Shown here piece after piece: positions 53,987-63,452 of a stretch of DNA of 64,000 nucleotides. The stretch's first letter is position 1, and each line of letters opens with the position of its first letter. Made by a program: the position numbers and the translations under genes. The notes beneath the pieces were generated by a model. It searched no databases. It was given only the letters and a program-made list of their open reading frames with translations, and was not told the DNA's origin. The stretch is from Kiloniella litopenaei. Its GTDB lineage: Bacteria > Pseudomonadota > Alphaproteobacteria > Kiloniellales > Kiloniellaceae. The stretch spans positions 1-64,000 of the forward strand of contig NZ_LANI01000018.1 in the NCBI RefSeq assembly GCF_000982415.1, read 5' to 3'.

Positions 53987-56900
53987 TTATTCGGCTGGAA
54001 TAACTTTTTCATCATCTGATACGGGACCAGCCGCTGGTGGTTCGGATGGTGTGTCATTCTTTTTAAATCTTGCCTTTATCCGCTTAACGAGATTGCGACT
54101 GTTTACCCTTACCATTAAAGAGCAAGGTGTAATGACAAGGGTTAGAATGGTCGCGAAGCAAAGCCCGAAAGCAATTGCTGTGGCAAGTTGTGTCCACCAT
54201 TGAGTAGAGGGGGCGCCGACTTGAACTGTTCGATTGATCAGATCAATATTCGTTGCAAGAACCATCGGCATCAGTCCGAGAACCGTTGTGATCGTTGTTA
54301 GCATCACCGGACGTAAACGTTGTGCTCCCGTACGGATAATGGCTTCCTTTTGATCTTTGAACTTGGTTGATACGTAATCAAAAGTATCAATAAGCACGAT
54401 ATTGTTGTTCACAACGATACCAGCCAAGGCAATGACGCCGATGCCTGACATAACAATTCCGAAGGGTTGATCTGTAATAAGAAGACCGATGAGAACGCCA
54501 ATTGTTGACATGATCACGGCAGACAGGATCAAGAAGGCGCTGTAGAAGCTGTTGAACTGGGTGACCAATATGATGGCAATCATAAAGAGAGCGACCCCAA
54601 AGGCCTTTACAAGAAATTCTTGCGATTCCTGCTGATCTTCATTTTCCCCTTTGAACTGAATTGTCACTCGAGGATCAAGCTCTTGGCTTGCCATCCATGC
54701 CGTCAGTTCCTTGACCTTGTCATCGGCGAGAATACCTGGTGCTATGTCTGATTTAACGGTTGCAACCCGTTGGCTGTCGACGCGGTTGATGACGCCAACT
54801 TTTGGCGCAGCAGTACGGGTGATGAAATTCGATATAGGGATCAAGCCGACATTGGTTTGAATCTTTATCTGATCCAGATGTTCGATGTTTCTGTTGTTAC
54901 GGGGAAGGCGGACGACAAGATCAATTTCTTCGTCACTGTCATCCGGGCGATAACTGCCCAACTTCATGCCATTGGTGACCATCCGGATATAGCTACCGAT
55001 CAGGGCAATGTCTGCCCCAAATTTTGCGGCCTGGGCACGATCAACATCAATACGCCATTCAATGCCGGGCACAGGAAGACCGTCCTCGATGTCAACAAAA
55101 CCGTTTGCTTCTCTTAGATGGTTGGCCACTTTGCTTGCCCAAGGGTATACAAGGCTAGGATCTGTTGATGCAATTTCGATATGGATTGGTTTTCCCGATG
55201 AAGGACCTTTTTCTTCTTTTCTGGGTTCGACAGAAATACCCCCTAGAACGGCCGTCCTCTCGCGAATTTCTGCAAGAATTTCATCAGCAGGGCGTCTGTT
55301 GAACCAATCCGTAAATTCCATTTGGATATTGCCAATGACGTCTTCTGGCTGCTCGCTGCTTGTCGTGCTTTCGGCGTTAGTGCTGACATAGATATTGTGT
55401 AATTCATGCTTTTCATTTTGAATATCAAGCACGATTTGTTCAACTTGTCTGACGAGGTAGTCACGTTCATCTATCGACATGTTGCCCTGGGCACGAACCT
55501 GTAATACGGCATTATCAGGTTCGATATCCGGAAAAAATTCAACGCCTTTACCATAATTACTGTAAAGCATGATAACGCCAATAAGTGAAGCAAAGGTCAG
55601 GGTTGCAATGGTGCCCGGTATTCTGAGAACCAGGTGCATCAGCTTTATGTAAAGACCCGTAAAACCAGAGACCGCATTTAAGTCTCCGGCTTCTGATGCG
55701 GCCAGGTTTTCCATAGATTTTTTGTCCGCAGCACCACCGGCTTTGCCAATCAGTCCCCCAATTGTCGGCACAACGATCAAGGCCATGACCAACGAAGCAC
55801 TTAGGGTTGCGATGAGGGTAATGGGCATGAACTTCATAAATTCACCCATAATACCCGGCCAGAAAATAAGGGGTGCAAAAGCCGCGAGTGTGGTTGCGGT
55901 TGATGCAATGATTGGCCAGGCCATTCGAAGACTAGCTTGTTTGTAAGCTTCTCTTCTGTGCAAGCCTTCACTCATTTTCCGGTCTGCAAACTCGGTGACA
56001 ACAATGGCCCCGTCAACAAGCATTCCAACCGACAAAATCAGGCTAAAGAGAACAACGACGTTAACGGTTAAACCCGCGGCATGCAGGATCATGATAGAGG
56101 CGAGAAACGATCCGGGAATAGCAATACCGACAAGGATGGATGATCTGAAACCCAGGGCTGCGACCACAACGATCATTACCAGAATAATCGCTGATAGAAC
56201 GTTATTTTGCAGGTCCTGCAACATCGTGCGGATGCCTGTTGATTGATCTTGGCTATAAGAAACGTTGATAGATTCAGGCCACAATGTTTGTTGCTGGTTA
56301 ACAACATCGCGAACTTGTTCGATGGTTTCAATAATGTTTGTACCAGTCCGCTTTGAGATTTCCATGGTCAAAGCGGGCTTGTTGTTAACCCGGGCGTATT
56401 CAGTTGTGTCTTTGAATGTTTTGCGAAGAATTCCGATATCTTTGACACGAACAACAGCATCGCCATTAACCTTAACAGGCATGTTCAAGATATCTGTCGT
56501 GTCTTCGAAAAGGCCTGGGACCTGAATGGCAAAACGGCCTTGGCCTGTATCCAAAGATCCAGCAGCAACAACCAGATTGGATTTACCGACAGCAGTAATA
56601 ATGTCGTTGGCATCAAGATTGTAGCTTTCAAGGACCAGAGGATCGACGACGATTTCGATCAATTCATCTCTATCGCCAACCAACTTTGCTTCGAGAACGT
56701 TTGGGATAGATTCCAGTTTGTCTTGCAGGTTCTTGGCTATGGCGAGCAATGCTCTTTCAGGAACATCACCTGAAAGATTAACAACCAGAATAGGGAAAAG
56801 GCTCAGATTGACTTCGTGAACAGAAGGTTCATCCGCATCGTCGGGAAGCTCGGCTTTGGCAATATCGACTTTCTCTCTGACGTCAGTCAGGGCAAGGTCA

Positions 56901-57205
56901 ATATCGGAACCCGCTTCGAATTCCATAACCACGTTACCACCACCGAGAAATGAACTCGATCTCATTTCTTTTACGCCTTCGATACTACGAAGCTCTTTTT
57001 CCATTGGCTTTAGTAGCAGGCGCTCAGCATCGACCGGGGAAATGCCCTCGTGGTGCATACTGACATAAATAATCGGAATGGTGATGTCGGGGTTATCTTC
57101 TTTTGGGATGGTAACGTAGGACACAGCCCCGGCAATAAGAATAAGAATAAGCCCCAGTATAACGGTGCGTGAACGTCCTAAAGCACCCGAAATGATGTTT
57201 GTCAT
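53987..57205 (-). CDS. RND efflux transporter permease
   Basis: The inner-membrane pump of 1072 residues begins ALGRSRTVILGLILILIAGA and has the twelve-helix RND layout with two large periplasmic loops. The segment SIMILHAAGLTVNVVVLFSLI with VGMLVDGAIVVTEFADRKM contains the acidic residues of the helix 4 proton relay. The start overlaps the adaptor gene stop by 4 bases. It is the third gene of the padR-adaptor-pump operon. No outer-membrane TolC-type gene is adjacent. Substrate unknown. Confidence 0.93.
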   Translation of the reverse strand: MTNIISGALGRSRTVILGLILILIAGAVSYVTIPKEDNPDITIPIIYVSMHHEGISPVDAERLLLKPMEKELRSIEGVKEMRSSSFLGGGNVVMEFEAGSDIDLALTDVREKVDIAKAELPDDADEPSVHEVNLSLFPILVVNLSGDVPERALLAIAKNLQDKLESIPNVLEAKLVGDRDELIEIVVDPLVLESYNLDANDIITAVGKSNLVVAAGSLDTGQGRFAIQVPGLFEDTTDILNMPVKVNGDAVVRVKDIGILRKTFKDTTEYARVNNKPALTMEISKRTGTNIIETIEQVRDVVNQQQTLWPESINVSYSQDQSTGIRTMLQDLQNNVLSAIILVMIVVVAALGFRSSILVGIAIPGSFLASIMILHAAGLTVNVVVLFSLILSVGMLVDGAIVVTEFADRKMSEGLHRREAYKQASLRMAWPIIASTATTLAAFAPLIFWPGIMGEFMKFMPITLIATLSASLVMALIVVPTIGGLIGKAGGAADKKSMENLAASEAGDLNAVSGFTGLYIKLMHLVLRIPGTIATLTFASLIGVIMLYSNYGKGVEFFPDIEPDNAVLQVRAQGNMSIDERDYLVRQVEQIVLDIQNEKHELHNIYVSTNAESTTSSEQPEDVIGNIQMEFTDWFNRRPADEILAEIRERTAVLGGISVEPRKEEKGPSSGKPIHIEIASTDPSLVYPWASKVANHLREANGFVDIEDGLPVPGIEWRIDVDRAQAAKFGADIALIGSYIRMVTNGMKLGSYRPDDSDEEIDLVVRLPRNNRNIEHLDQIKIQTNVGLIPISNFITRTAAPKVGVINRVDSQRVATVKSDIAPGILADDKVKELTAWMASQELDPRVTIQFKGENEDQQESQEFLVKAFGVALFMIAIILVTQFNSFYSAFLILSAVIMSTIGVLIGLLITDQPFGIVMSGIGVIALAGIVVNNNIVLIDTFDYVSTKFKDQKEAIIRTGAQRLRPVMLTTITTVLGLMPMVLATNIDLINRTVQVGAPSTQWWTQLATAIAFGLCFATILTLVITPCSLMVRVNSRNLVKRIKARFKKNDTPSEPPAAGPVSDDEKVIPAE

Positions 57206-58359
57206 GACTGAGCTGCCCCGGTTGTTGTTTCCTGTTTAGGCTCAGTAGGTGTGACGGGGGTAAGTTCTTCCAATGTGTCAGCATCAATTGCTTTCACTTT
57301 TTGTCCGTCTTTGATCAGTTCTTGTCCAATAACAACAAAGGTTACTTCTTTTGGCAGGCCCCCAAGCCATAGACCGTCAGTTGTGTTTTCCAGAATGCTG
57401 GCTTCTTTGAATTCGATTGTGTTGTCGGGGGTCAAAGTTTTCACGCCAATCGTACCGTTGGCATTAATCGTTAGAATACCGGATGATACCTTATGCGCTT
57501 GCATGTCATTAAGGGTCAGAACCGTTTCGGCTGTGATACCATCCGCGATTTTCATGTCCGGGTTAGGTACAGCAACCTCAATGCGAAAGGTACGTGTGTT
57601 CGCATCGGCCATTGAGGCGATATATCTAACTTTTCCTTCAACGGTTTGGCCTGTAATCAAACGTACGTTGGCAGTGTGGCCGACAGATATGTAGGGGACC
57701 AGTCTCTCGCTAACATCTGAAACAACAAGTATGGTTGACAGATCAATGATCGTTCCGATTTTATCGCCAACATCGATGTATTCACCTATTTCTACCGCAC
57801 GACTGTTCAAAACCCCTGTAAAGGGTGCAGGTATCAGTGTATTGGACAGGGCAACCTGTGCACGTCTTAATTCTGCCTCTGCTGATTCTAATGCTGCTTT
57901 GCTGGCGGCAAGTTTTGTTTCAGCTTTAAATCCTTTTTGTGAAAGGCGTTTTGCTGCTTTGTATTCAATCGAACGCTGTTCTTTCAGGGCTTTGAATTCC
58001 TGAACTTTTGCTGCGCGCTCATTCACATCAAGTTTGGCGACAAGCTTACCAGCTTCAATTATATCGCCTTTGTCGATTGCAAGATCAATGATCTTGCCGC
58101 TGGCTTCACTCTTTATTTCTACGGTGCGTAAAGCTTCTGTTCTTCCCCGTACGGTCAGATAGCGCGTATAGGGAACAGCGGTCTTAGTTTGCACGCGAAC
58201 AGAGGGAGTTTTTGTTGCTTGATCAAGGTTAACTGGTGGTTTCTTAATCTCTGGTTGTCCTGCCTCGCCAGCTTCGGAGCTATCTGACAATTGCCCTGAC
58301 ATAACCCAGCCAGCTGTTCCAACAGCTAGAATGAATGCGAGTAAATAGGAAACTTTCAT
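57202..58359 (-). CDS. RND efflux periplasmic adaptor (HlyD/MFP family)
   Basis: A signal or anchor segment at the N terminus (YLLAFILAVGTAGWVMSGQL) is followed by the lipoyl and hairpin domains: GRTEALRTVEIKSEASGKII, coiled coil near residues 115-180, and the closing half with LIPAPFTGVLNSRAVEIGEY. Length is 385 residues. It links the RND pump to an outer-membrane channel. It overlaps the padR gene by 4 bases upstream and the pump gene by 4 bases downstream. Confidence 0.92.
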   Translation of the reverse strand: MKVSYLLAFILAVGTAGWVMSGQLSDSSEAGEAGQPEIKKPPVNLDQATKTPSVRVQTKTAVPYTRYLTVRGRTEALRTVEIKSEASGKIIDLAIDKGDIIEAGKLVAKLDVNERAAKVQEFKALKEQRSIEYKAAKRLSQKGFKAETKLAASKAALESAEAELRRAQVALSNTLIPAPFTGVLNSRAVEIGEYIDVGDKIGTIIDLSTILVVSDVSERLVPYISVGHTANVRLITGQTVEGKVRYIASMADANTRTFRIEVAVPNPDMKIADGITAETVLTLNDMQAHKVSSGILTINANGTIGVKTLTPDNTIEFKEASILENTTDGLWLGGLPKEVTFVVIGQELIKDGQKVKAIDADTLEELTPVTPTEPKQETTTGAAQS

Positions 58360-58946
58360 GATAAATGCCTGTTGGTTTCTATCTGCTTGAGATTTATTTC
58401 TGTTCGGGATCTATTGGATGCGTCTTGTTCGCGAAGCTCTGCAATGAACCGTTCTTTATTTTCTTCTAAATAAGAGAGTGAGTTTTTATAAACTGTTAGC
58501 CCTAAACCGTGGCAAAGGCGGCGCCCACTTGGCAATGCGGCGGGATCACACTTTGTCATGCGCTCAATAGTTTCTTTGTAGAAAGAAATTCTTTGTTCCA
58601 GAAGGTTTATGACCTGGGGTACTGGCATAAGGTCCGCAAAATAAAGAACAAAGAAAAAGTCAGAAGTAAACTTATCTGGCGCAGGTGGGGCGAGAAGGCT
58701 GGTTATCAACGCGTCCTGGCCTTGTTGGGTTAGTTTGTAAACCTTTTTGTCGGGCCTTTTTTCCTGTGCCATCTGGGTGCATTCAACAAGGCCTTCAGCA
58801 GAAAGTCGACCAAGTGCAGGGTAGATTGAACCAAAACTCGCGTCCTGAAAGTGACTAAAAGCCCCTTCCTGGAAAGCCTTTTTAATTTCATATCCACTTG
58901 CTTGCCCTTGGTATAGCACTGCGAGGCATAGTGTTCTCACATCCAT
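58356..58946 (-). CDS. PadR family transcriptional regulator
   Basis: The N-terminal winged helix has LCLAVLYQGQASGYEIKKAF, the recognition helix in SIYPALGRLSAEGLVECTQM, and the wing with YKLTQQGQDAL. The C-terminal part is helical and forms the dimer interface. Length is 196 residues. PadR proteins usually repress an adjacent transporter operon and their own gene, releasing on binding of a drug or phenolic. It heads the efflux operon, with palindromic repeats about 80-135 bases upstream. Confidence 0.88.
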   Translation of the reverse strand: MDVRTLCLAVLYQGQASGYEIKKAFQEGAFSHFQDASFGSIYPALGRLSAEGLVECTQMAQEKRPDKKVYKLTQQGQDALITSLLAPPAPDKFTSDFFFVLYFADLMPVPQVINLLEQRISFYKETIERMTKCDPAALPSGRRLCHGLGLTVYKNSLSYLEENKERFIAELREQDASNRSRTEINLKQIETNRHLS

Positions 58947-59023
58947 ATTTAATAGTTACCTGAACTTATTTGTTATATTTTTGCATCATAAAGATCCGGT
59001 CTTGGTTTTAAAGAATAACCCAA

Positions 59024-59081
59024 GATATATATTGGTTTGATATACTTAGGATCAATATATATCAAGTCAATATATATGAAG
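59024..59081. promoter_or_regulatory. Probable PadR operator repeats
   Basis: GATATATATTG (59024-59034) and CAATATATATC (59053-59063) are perfect inverted arms, and the 15-base unit TCAATATATATCAAG (59052-59066) is repeated with one change at 59067-59081. The cluster is 78-135 bases before padR. It fits multiple operator sites for the regulator, though AT-rich low complexity cannot be ruled out. Confidence 0.6.
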
Positions 59082-59221
59082 AGATTTTGACAAAAAAATG
59101 GTGAAGATAAGATTGGATTAAAAATCAATTAGTTACGTCTAGTATAGGTGGGATTTATCTAAAATACCCGAAATTGAAATGGTGACTGGTTTGGGGTATC
59201 ATGGGACAAAGGATTGATTAT

Positions 59222-59599
59222 ATGGACTACTCTATACCTCTATCGGGTTTACAGTATCAGGCACATCGTATGTCTGTATCTGCAAATAATACCGTCAACG
59301 CGGGATCACTTGATTCATCGCGATTGCCAGAGCGTGTCCCCTTTGCGCCAAGTCGGTTGGATGCTGTTAGCCGTGAACCGGGTGTTTCGGGAAATTTACA
59401 GCAACTAGGTCCCAATGCCCCCTTGTCAGAACCTGGTCAGAGTGCTGGGTTTGTAGAAGTATTTTCTGCAACAGGTGTGAATATTGAAAGAGAATTAGTA
59501 GATCAAAAACTTGCGTCTATTGCATACAAAGCAAATGCTACCGTGATAAAAACATTTTCCGAGCTAGATGAAACACTTCTTGATACAATTAAAGAATAG
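59222..59599 (+). CDS. Miniature rod/hook-like flagellar protein
   Basis: The protein of about 125 residues has the rod-family N-terminal helix (SIPLSGLQYQAHRMSVSANN) and C-terminal helix (VNIERELVDQKLASIAYKAN with ATVIKTFSELDETLLDTI) that correspond to the D0 helices of FlgC and FlgG. The large central domain is missing; a short Ser/Pro-rich linker joins them. AAAGGA at 59208-59213 supports the ATG at 59222, while the ATG at 59201 (seven residues longer, GGGG upstream) is an alternative. It is outside the main operons, before a PilZ gene. Function unknown. Confidence 0.72.
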   Translation: MDYSIPLSGLQYQAHRMSVSANNTVNAGSLDSSRLPERVPFAPSRLDAVSREPGVSGNLQQLGPNAPLSEPGQSAGFVEVFSATGVNIERELVDQKLASIAYKANATVIKTFSELDETLLDTIKE

Positions 59600-59813
59600 T
59601 CTTTTATCGTATTTATCTTTTATCTTAACCATAAAAATATCAGCATTTGTCAGTTGTTAGCCAGATAAGTGGTTTTTTGTTGCAGATTTGATTAAATTTT
59701 ATTTATAATTTAGTAAGTTTTATTCGCCATTCTTTGTTTTAGTTGCCAAGTATATATTCTTTAAATCGAAGTATGTGCTTTCTTTTTTGTTCTCTGTATG
59801 AGTGCTCTGAAAT

Positions 59814-60158
59814 ATGTCAAAAGAATATGATAATATGAAAGATGACCGGATAAGTGATGATAAACGTCGCTTTCAACGGGTGTCTGTGCTTTGGTCTGGA
59901 GAGTATGCAGATGATCGGGGGGCTGGGCAGAAGTGTGTAATCTTTGATGTGTCTGTAAATGGTGTTCGCGCAAAGTTTGATCAAGCACTGGCGATTGGAA
60001 CACAATTTGTTCTGGAAATCGCTGGTGGAGTTCAGCTGTTGACAGAAGTTGTATGGGCAAAGGGAAAAACTGTCGGGCTTCGTTTTAATGATAGCCCTGA
60101 TAAGATGGCAAGCATCATGGCGGGTGTCTTGCCGAGCAAATGTTTGGAATTTGCATAA
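59814..60158 (+). CDS. PilZ domain protein
   Basis: The single PilZ domain of 114 residues binds cyclic di-GMP through KRRFQR (near residues 17-22) and DVSVNG (near 44-49), both motifs intact. The rest of the domain ends near GLRFNDS. It probably senses cyclic di-GMP and, given the neighbouring rod-like gene, could affect motility, but that link is inference. A terminator follows. Alternative start sites downstream exist (ATG at about 59835). Confidence 0.88.
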   Translation: MSKEYDNMKDDRISDDKRRFQRVSVLWSGEYADDRGAGQKCVIFDVSVNGVRAKFDQALAIGTQFVLEIAGGVQLLTEVVWAKGKTVGLRFNDSPDKMASIMAGVLPSKCLEFA

Positions 60159-60222
60159 GCAGATATACACTGGTCAGTGCTTTGTTTGGCTAGGGCTTAT
60201 ATTATTGATAGATTAATGCTTC

Positions 60223-60252
60223 AGGTGTTGCGTTTTTTTGCAACACCTTTTT
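60223..60252 (+). terminator. Terminator after the PilZ gene
   Basis: AGGTGTTGC (60223-60231) and GCAACACCT (60240-60248) are perfect 9-base arms around an 8-base loop, followed by a T run. Confidence 0.92.
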
Positions 60253-60753
60253 ATTTGATTTTACTGTCTTTAATTGGGGCAAGTATCGGCCTGTAAAAAT
60301 TAACAGATAAAATTAACAAGTGTAATAACAGGTGAAGATCGCAAATTGATTGTGATTTGTGATCAAACGAATCTCAACAGGGCTCATCTTTGAGTTGTTT
60401 AGAGGGGTAGGACATGAGCTTAATGCTATTACTTCGCCTGAAAACAGATGAAATTTTATTGCTTTTTTTTGTTGATTAGTGTTTTATTATATTCGTTGTC
60501 AACGATCTATTCGAAATGTGTTTTGGAGTTATCTATTTGATATTAGATGGATAATTTTCCTTTGTTTATGTGTGTTTCATGCTCTTAGTGTAGTCTGTAT
60601 TTTGTATACAATTTTACTGTGCTGCTTAACTGTAAATTGACTATGCAACTCCAGATGGATAGCTTAAAACCATCCTTATTAGATTAGGTAGAAGAACACT
60701 AATTAATAAAAGAAGCGCATTCCGCGCTTATTTGCGACATTTGGGAGGATATC
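60253..60753 (+). other. Long AT-rich leader region of the peptide transporter operon
   Basis: No credible gene is present. Two copies of AAAATTAACA lie near 60296-60316. A small hairpin AAGCGC/GCGCTT (60713-60718 and 60724-60729) lies just before the ribosome site TTGGGAGG of the substrate-binding protein gene. The size suggests promoter and regulator sites, but none could be assigned. Confidence 0.4.
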
Positions 60754-62352
60754 GTGATTAAAAAAGGACTTATGGCTACTGCGGCTCTCGCAAGTATGCT
60801 TACGATGGGTGCTGTATCAGCAGAAGCAAAAACGTTTGTTTATTGCTCTGAAGGTAGCCCAGAAGGTTTCACACCAGCGCTTTACACATCAGGTACTTCA
60901 TTTGATGCCAGCTCTCGTAACATCTACAACCGTCTTGTAGAGTTCGAAAGAGGTTCAACCATCATGCAACCAGGTTTGGCTGAATCCTGGGAAGTTTCAG
61001 AAGATGGTCTTTCATACACCTTCAAACTACGTCCAGGTGTAAAGTTCCACACAACAAAATACTTTACGCCATCGCGTGAATTGAATGCTGATGATGTACT
61101 TTTCAGCTTTAACCGTCAGTGGAAAGCCGATCATCCTTACCATAAAGTTTCTGGTGGTACGTACGAGTATTTCTCTGGTTACGTAAGTTTCCCGGACATT
61201 CTGGAAACAATTGAGAAAGTTGACGATCTTACTGTCAAATTTACTCTACAGAAGCCAGATGCTGCTTTCATTTCAAAAATCGCGATTGATTTTGCTTCTA
61301 TTCACTCTGCTGAATACGCTCAGCAAATGATGGACGCAGGTACGCCTGAGAAGTTTGACCAAGAGCCAATCGGCACAGGTCCTTTCCAGTTCGTATCTTA
61401 TCAGAAAGATGCTTTCATCCGCTATCAGGCGAATGAAGACTACTGGTCAGGTCGTACGCCGCTAGATAAGCTCGTTTTTGCGATTACGCCTGACGCACAG
61501 GTTGCGTATCAGAAGCTTGCTGCTGGCGAATGCCATCTTGTTCCTTATCCAAACCAGGCTGATCTTGCTGCAATCGAAGCAAACAAAGATCTGACTGTGG
61601 ATAGTCAGGAAGGTATGAACGTTGGTTATCTTGCGTTCAACACCGAGAAAAAACCATTTGATGACAAGCGTGTTCGTCAGGCTCTTAACTATGCCATGAA
61701 CAAAGAGTCTATCATCAAAGCTGTTTTCCAAGGCGCTGGTAATGCGGCTAAAAACCCGCTTCCACCAACACTTTGGGGCTATAATGAAGAGATTCAGGAT
61801 TATCCTTATGATCCTGCAAAAGCGAAAGCTCTGTTGGCTGAAGCTGGTGTAACAAACCTAAGCACAAACATCTGGGCGATGCCTGTGAAACGTCCTTACA
61901 ACCCGAATGCTCGTCGTATGGCTGAGCTTATTCAGGCTGACTGGGCGAATGTTGGTGTGAATGCCGAGATCGTTTCCATGGAATGGGGTGAGTACCTTTC
62001 CCGTTCACAGAAAGGCGATCACGATACTGTCCTGTTAGGTTGGACTGCGGATTATCCGGATCCGGATAACTTCCTGTCACTTCTGAACTGTGCATCTGCA
62101 AAATCCGGTGGTAACCGCGCGCGCTGGTGTCACAAAGAATTTGACGATCTTTTCCAGGAAGCTGTGAAAGTATCCGACCCAGACAAGCGTACTCAACTTT
62201 ATGAGCAGGCTCAGGCTGTCTTCAAAGAAGAAGCTCCTTGGGTAACTGTTGCTCACTCTGTTGTTCACAAAGCTATGAGCAACAAAGTTGTTGATTTCCG
62301 TATTGATCCACTTGGTGGTCATGTATTCTACGGCGTTGATTTAGAAGAATAA
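60754..62352 (+). CDS. dppA: ABC transporter dipeptide-binding protein (DppA-like)
   Basis: The periplasmic protein of 532 residues starts with a Sec signal peptide (KKGLMATAALASMLTMGAVS, cleavage near AEA). It has the SBP_bac_5 pattern with YNRLVEFERGSTIMQPGLAE, SYTFKLRPGVKFHTTKYF and MNVGYLAFNTEKKPFDDKRV, typical of dipeptide or heme-binding DppA. The start is GTG after TTGGGAGG. The gene shows a stronger preference for some codons than its neighbours, as expected for a highly expressed binding protein. Substrate range is inferred from the family. Confidence 0.9.
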   Translation: MIKKGLMATAALASMLTMGAVSAEAKTFVYCSEGSPEGFTPALYTSGTSFDASSRNIYNRLVEFERGSTIMQPGLAESWEVSEDGLSYTFKLRPGVKFHTTKYFTPSRELNADDVLFSFNRQWKADHPYHKVSGGTYEYFSGYVSFPDILETIEKVDDLTVKFTLQKPDAAFISKIAIDFASIHSAEYAQQMMDAGTPEKFDQEPIGTGPFQFVSYQKDAFIRYQANEDYWSGRTPLDKLVFAITPDAQVAYQKLAAGECHLVPYPNQADLAAIEANKDLTVDSQEGMNVGYLAFNTEKKPFDDKRVRQALNYAMNKESIIKAVFQGAGNAAKNPLPPTLWGYNEEIQDYPYDPAKAKALLAEAGVTNLSTNIWAMPVKRPYNPNARRMAELIQADWANVGVNAEIVSMEWGEYLSRSQKGDHDTVLLGWTADYPDPDNFLSLLNCASAKSGGNRARWCHKEFDDLFQEAVKVSDPDKRTQLYEQAQAVFKEEAPWVTVAHSVVHKAMSNKVVDFRIDPLGGHVFYGVDLEE

Positions 62353-62380
62353 GAAAAAAATCTTATAACTAAATATGAAA

Positions 62381-62411
62381 CGGGGGGGGTGTAAACCCTC
62401 CCCGCTTTTCT
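62381..62411 (+). other. Hairpin between dppA and dppB
   Basis: CGGGGGGGG (62381-62389) and CCCTCCCCG (62396-62404) pair with one G-T and a 6-base loop, followed by CTTTTCTT. It may act as a partial terminator or mRNA stabiliser that lets the binding protein be made in excess over the permeases. Confidence 0.7.
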
Positions 62412-62433
62412 TATAAGCGAAGTCAGGATCGCG

Positions 62434-63450
62434 ATGTTACGCTTTATTCTTTCAAAGTTGGGTGTCCTTATCCCAACGTTTCTTGGTGTTACTCTGATTG
62501 CTTTCAGTTTCATCAGGATGTTACCGGGTGACCCAATCGAGCTGCTAGCTGGTGAACGTGGTGTTTCTGCTGAACGGCATGCCCAGCTTATGGCAGATCT
62601 GGGGTTTGATCGCCCGATTTGGGAACAGTATTTTTCATTCCTTTGGGGAATTCTACAAGGGGATTTCGGTGTCTCCTTTACCAGTCGTACGCCAGTTTTA
62701 GAAGAGTTCCTGACGCGGTTCCCCGCAACGGTCGAGCTCGCTGGGTGCGCAATAATTTTTGCAGCTTTGATTGGCTTACCTGCCGGAATCATTGCTGCGG
62801 TTAAACGCGGTTCAGCGTTTGATCATACCTTGATGGGGATTTCCCTGACCGGGTATTCCATGCCTATCTTCTGGTGGGGACTTCTTTTGATTATCCTGTT
62901 CTCCAGCCCGGATATGTTGGGGTGGACACCGGTATCAGGTCGTTTGTCCGCACTGTTCTGGATCGATCAAGACACTGGCTTTATGCTTATAGATGCTTTT
63001 GTCAGTGACGAAAAAGGTGCCTTTAAGTCAGCGGTCTCACACCTTATCTTGCCGACAATTGTTCTTGGTACCATACCGATGGCTATTATCGCGCGACAGA
63101 CACGTTCTGCTATGCTGGAAGTTCTTGGTGAAGACTATGTGCGTACGGCAAGAGCCAAGGGGCTTTCGCCAATGCGGATTGTTGGGGTTCACGCACTCCG
63201 GAACGCATTGATCACTGTTATAACGGTAATTGGTCTTCAGGTTGGGGTCCTTTTGGCCGGTGCTATTCTGACAGAAACAATTTTCTCTTGGCCTGGAATT
63301 GGTAAGTGGATGATTGATTCTATCTCTCGACGCGATTATTTCGCTGTCCAAGGTGGTATCGTCCTGATTGCTTCGATTGTCATGATGGTGAACCTGTTGG
63401 TTGACTTCATGTATGGTCTGATCAATCCAAGAATTCTGCATCGGAGGTAA
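62434..63450 (+). CDS. dppB: Dipeptide ABC transporter permease (DppB-like)
   Basis: The inner-membrane permease of 338 residues begins with a membrane helix (LGVLIPTFLGVTLIAFSFIR with MLPGDPIELLAGERGVS after it), which is the DppB/OppB N-terminal signature. The EAA loop contacting the ATPase is DYVRTARAKGLSPMRIVGVH. About six membrane helices are present. Its stop overlaps the preferred start region of dppC (GGAGGTAATGATG). Confidence 0.93.
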   Translation: MLRFILSKLGVLIPTFLGVTLIAFSFIRMLPGDPIELLAGERGVSAERHAQLMADLGFDRPIWEQYFSFLWGILQGDFGVSFTSRTPVLEEFLTRFPATVELAGCAIIFAALIGLPAGIIAAVKRGSAFDHTLMGISLTGYSMPIFWWGLLLIILFSSPDMLGWTPVSGRLSALFWIDQDTGFMLIDAFVSDEKGAFKSAVSHLILPTIVLGTIPMAIIARQTRSAMLEVLGEDYVRTARAKGLSPMRIVGVHALRNALITVITVIGLQVGVLLAGAILTETIFSWPGIGKWMIDSISRRDYFAVQGGIVLIASIVMMVNLLVDFMYGLINPRILHRR

Positions 63451-63452
63451 TG

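Noticed and set aside
60296-60316. Two TTAA motifs in the leader of the dipeptide transporter
   Set aside because: The spacing between TTAA copies is 9 bases rather than 7, so it is not a CtrA box; it looks like a simple direct repeat in AT-rich DNA.
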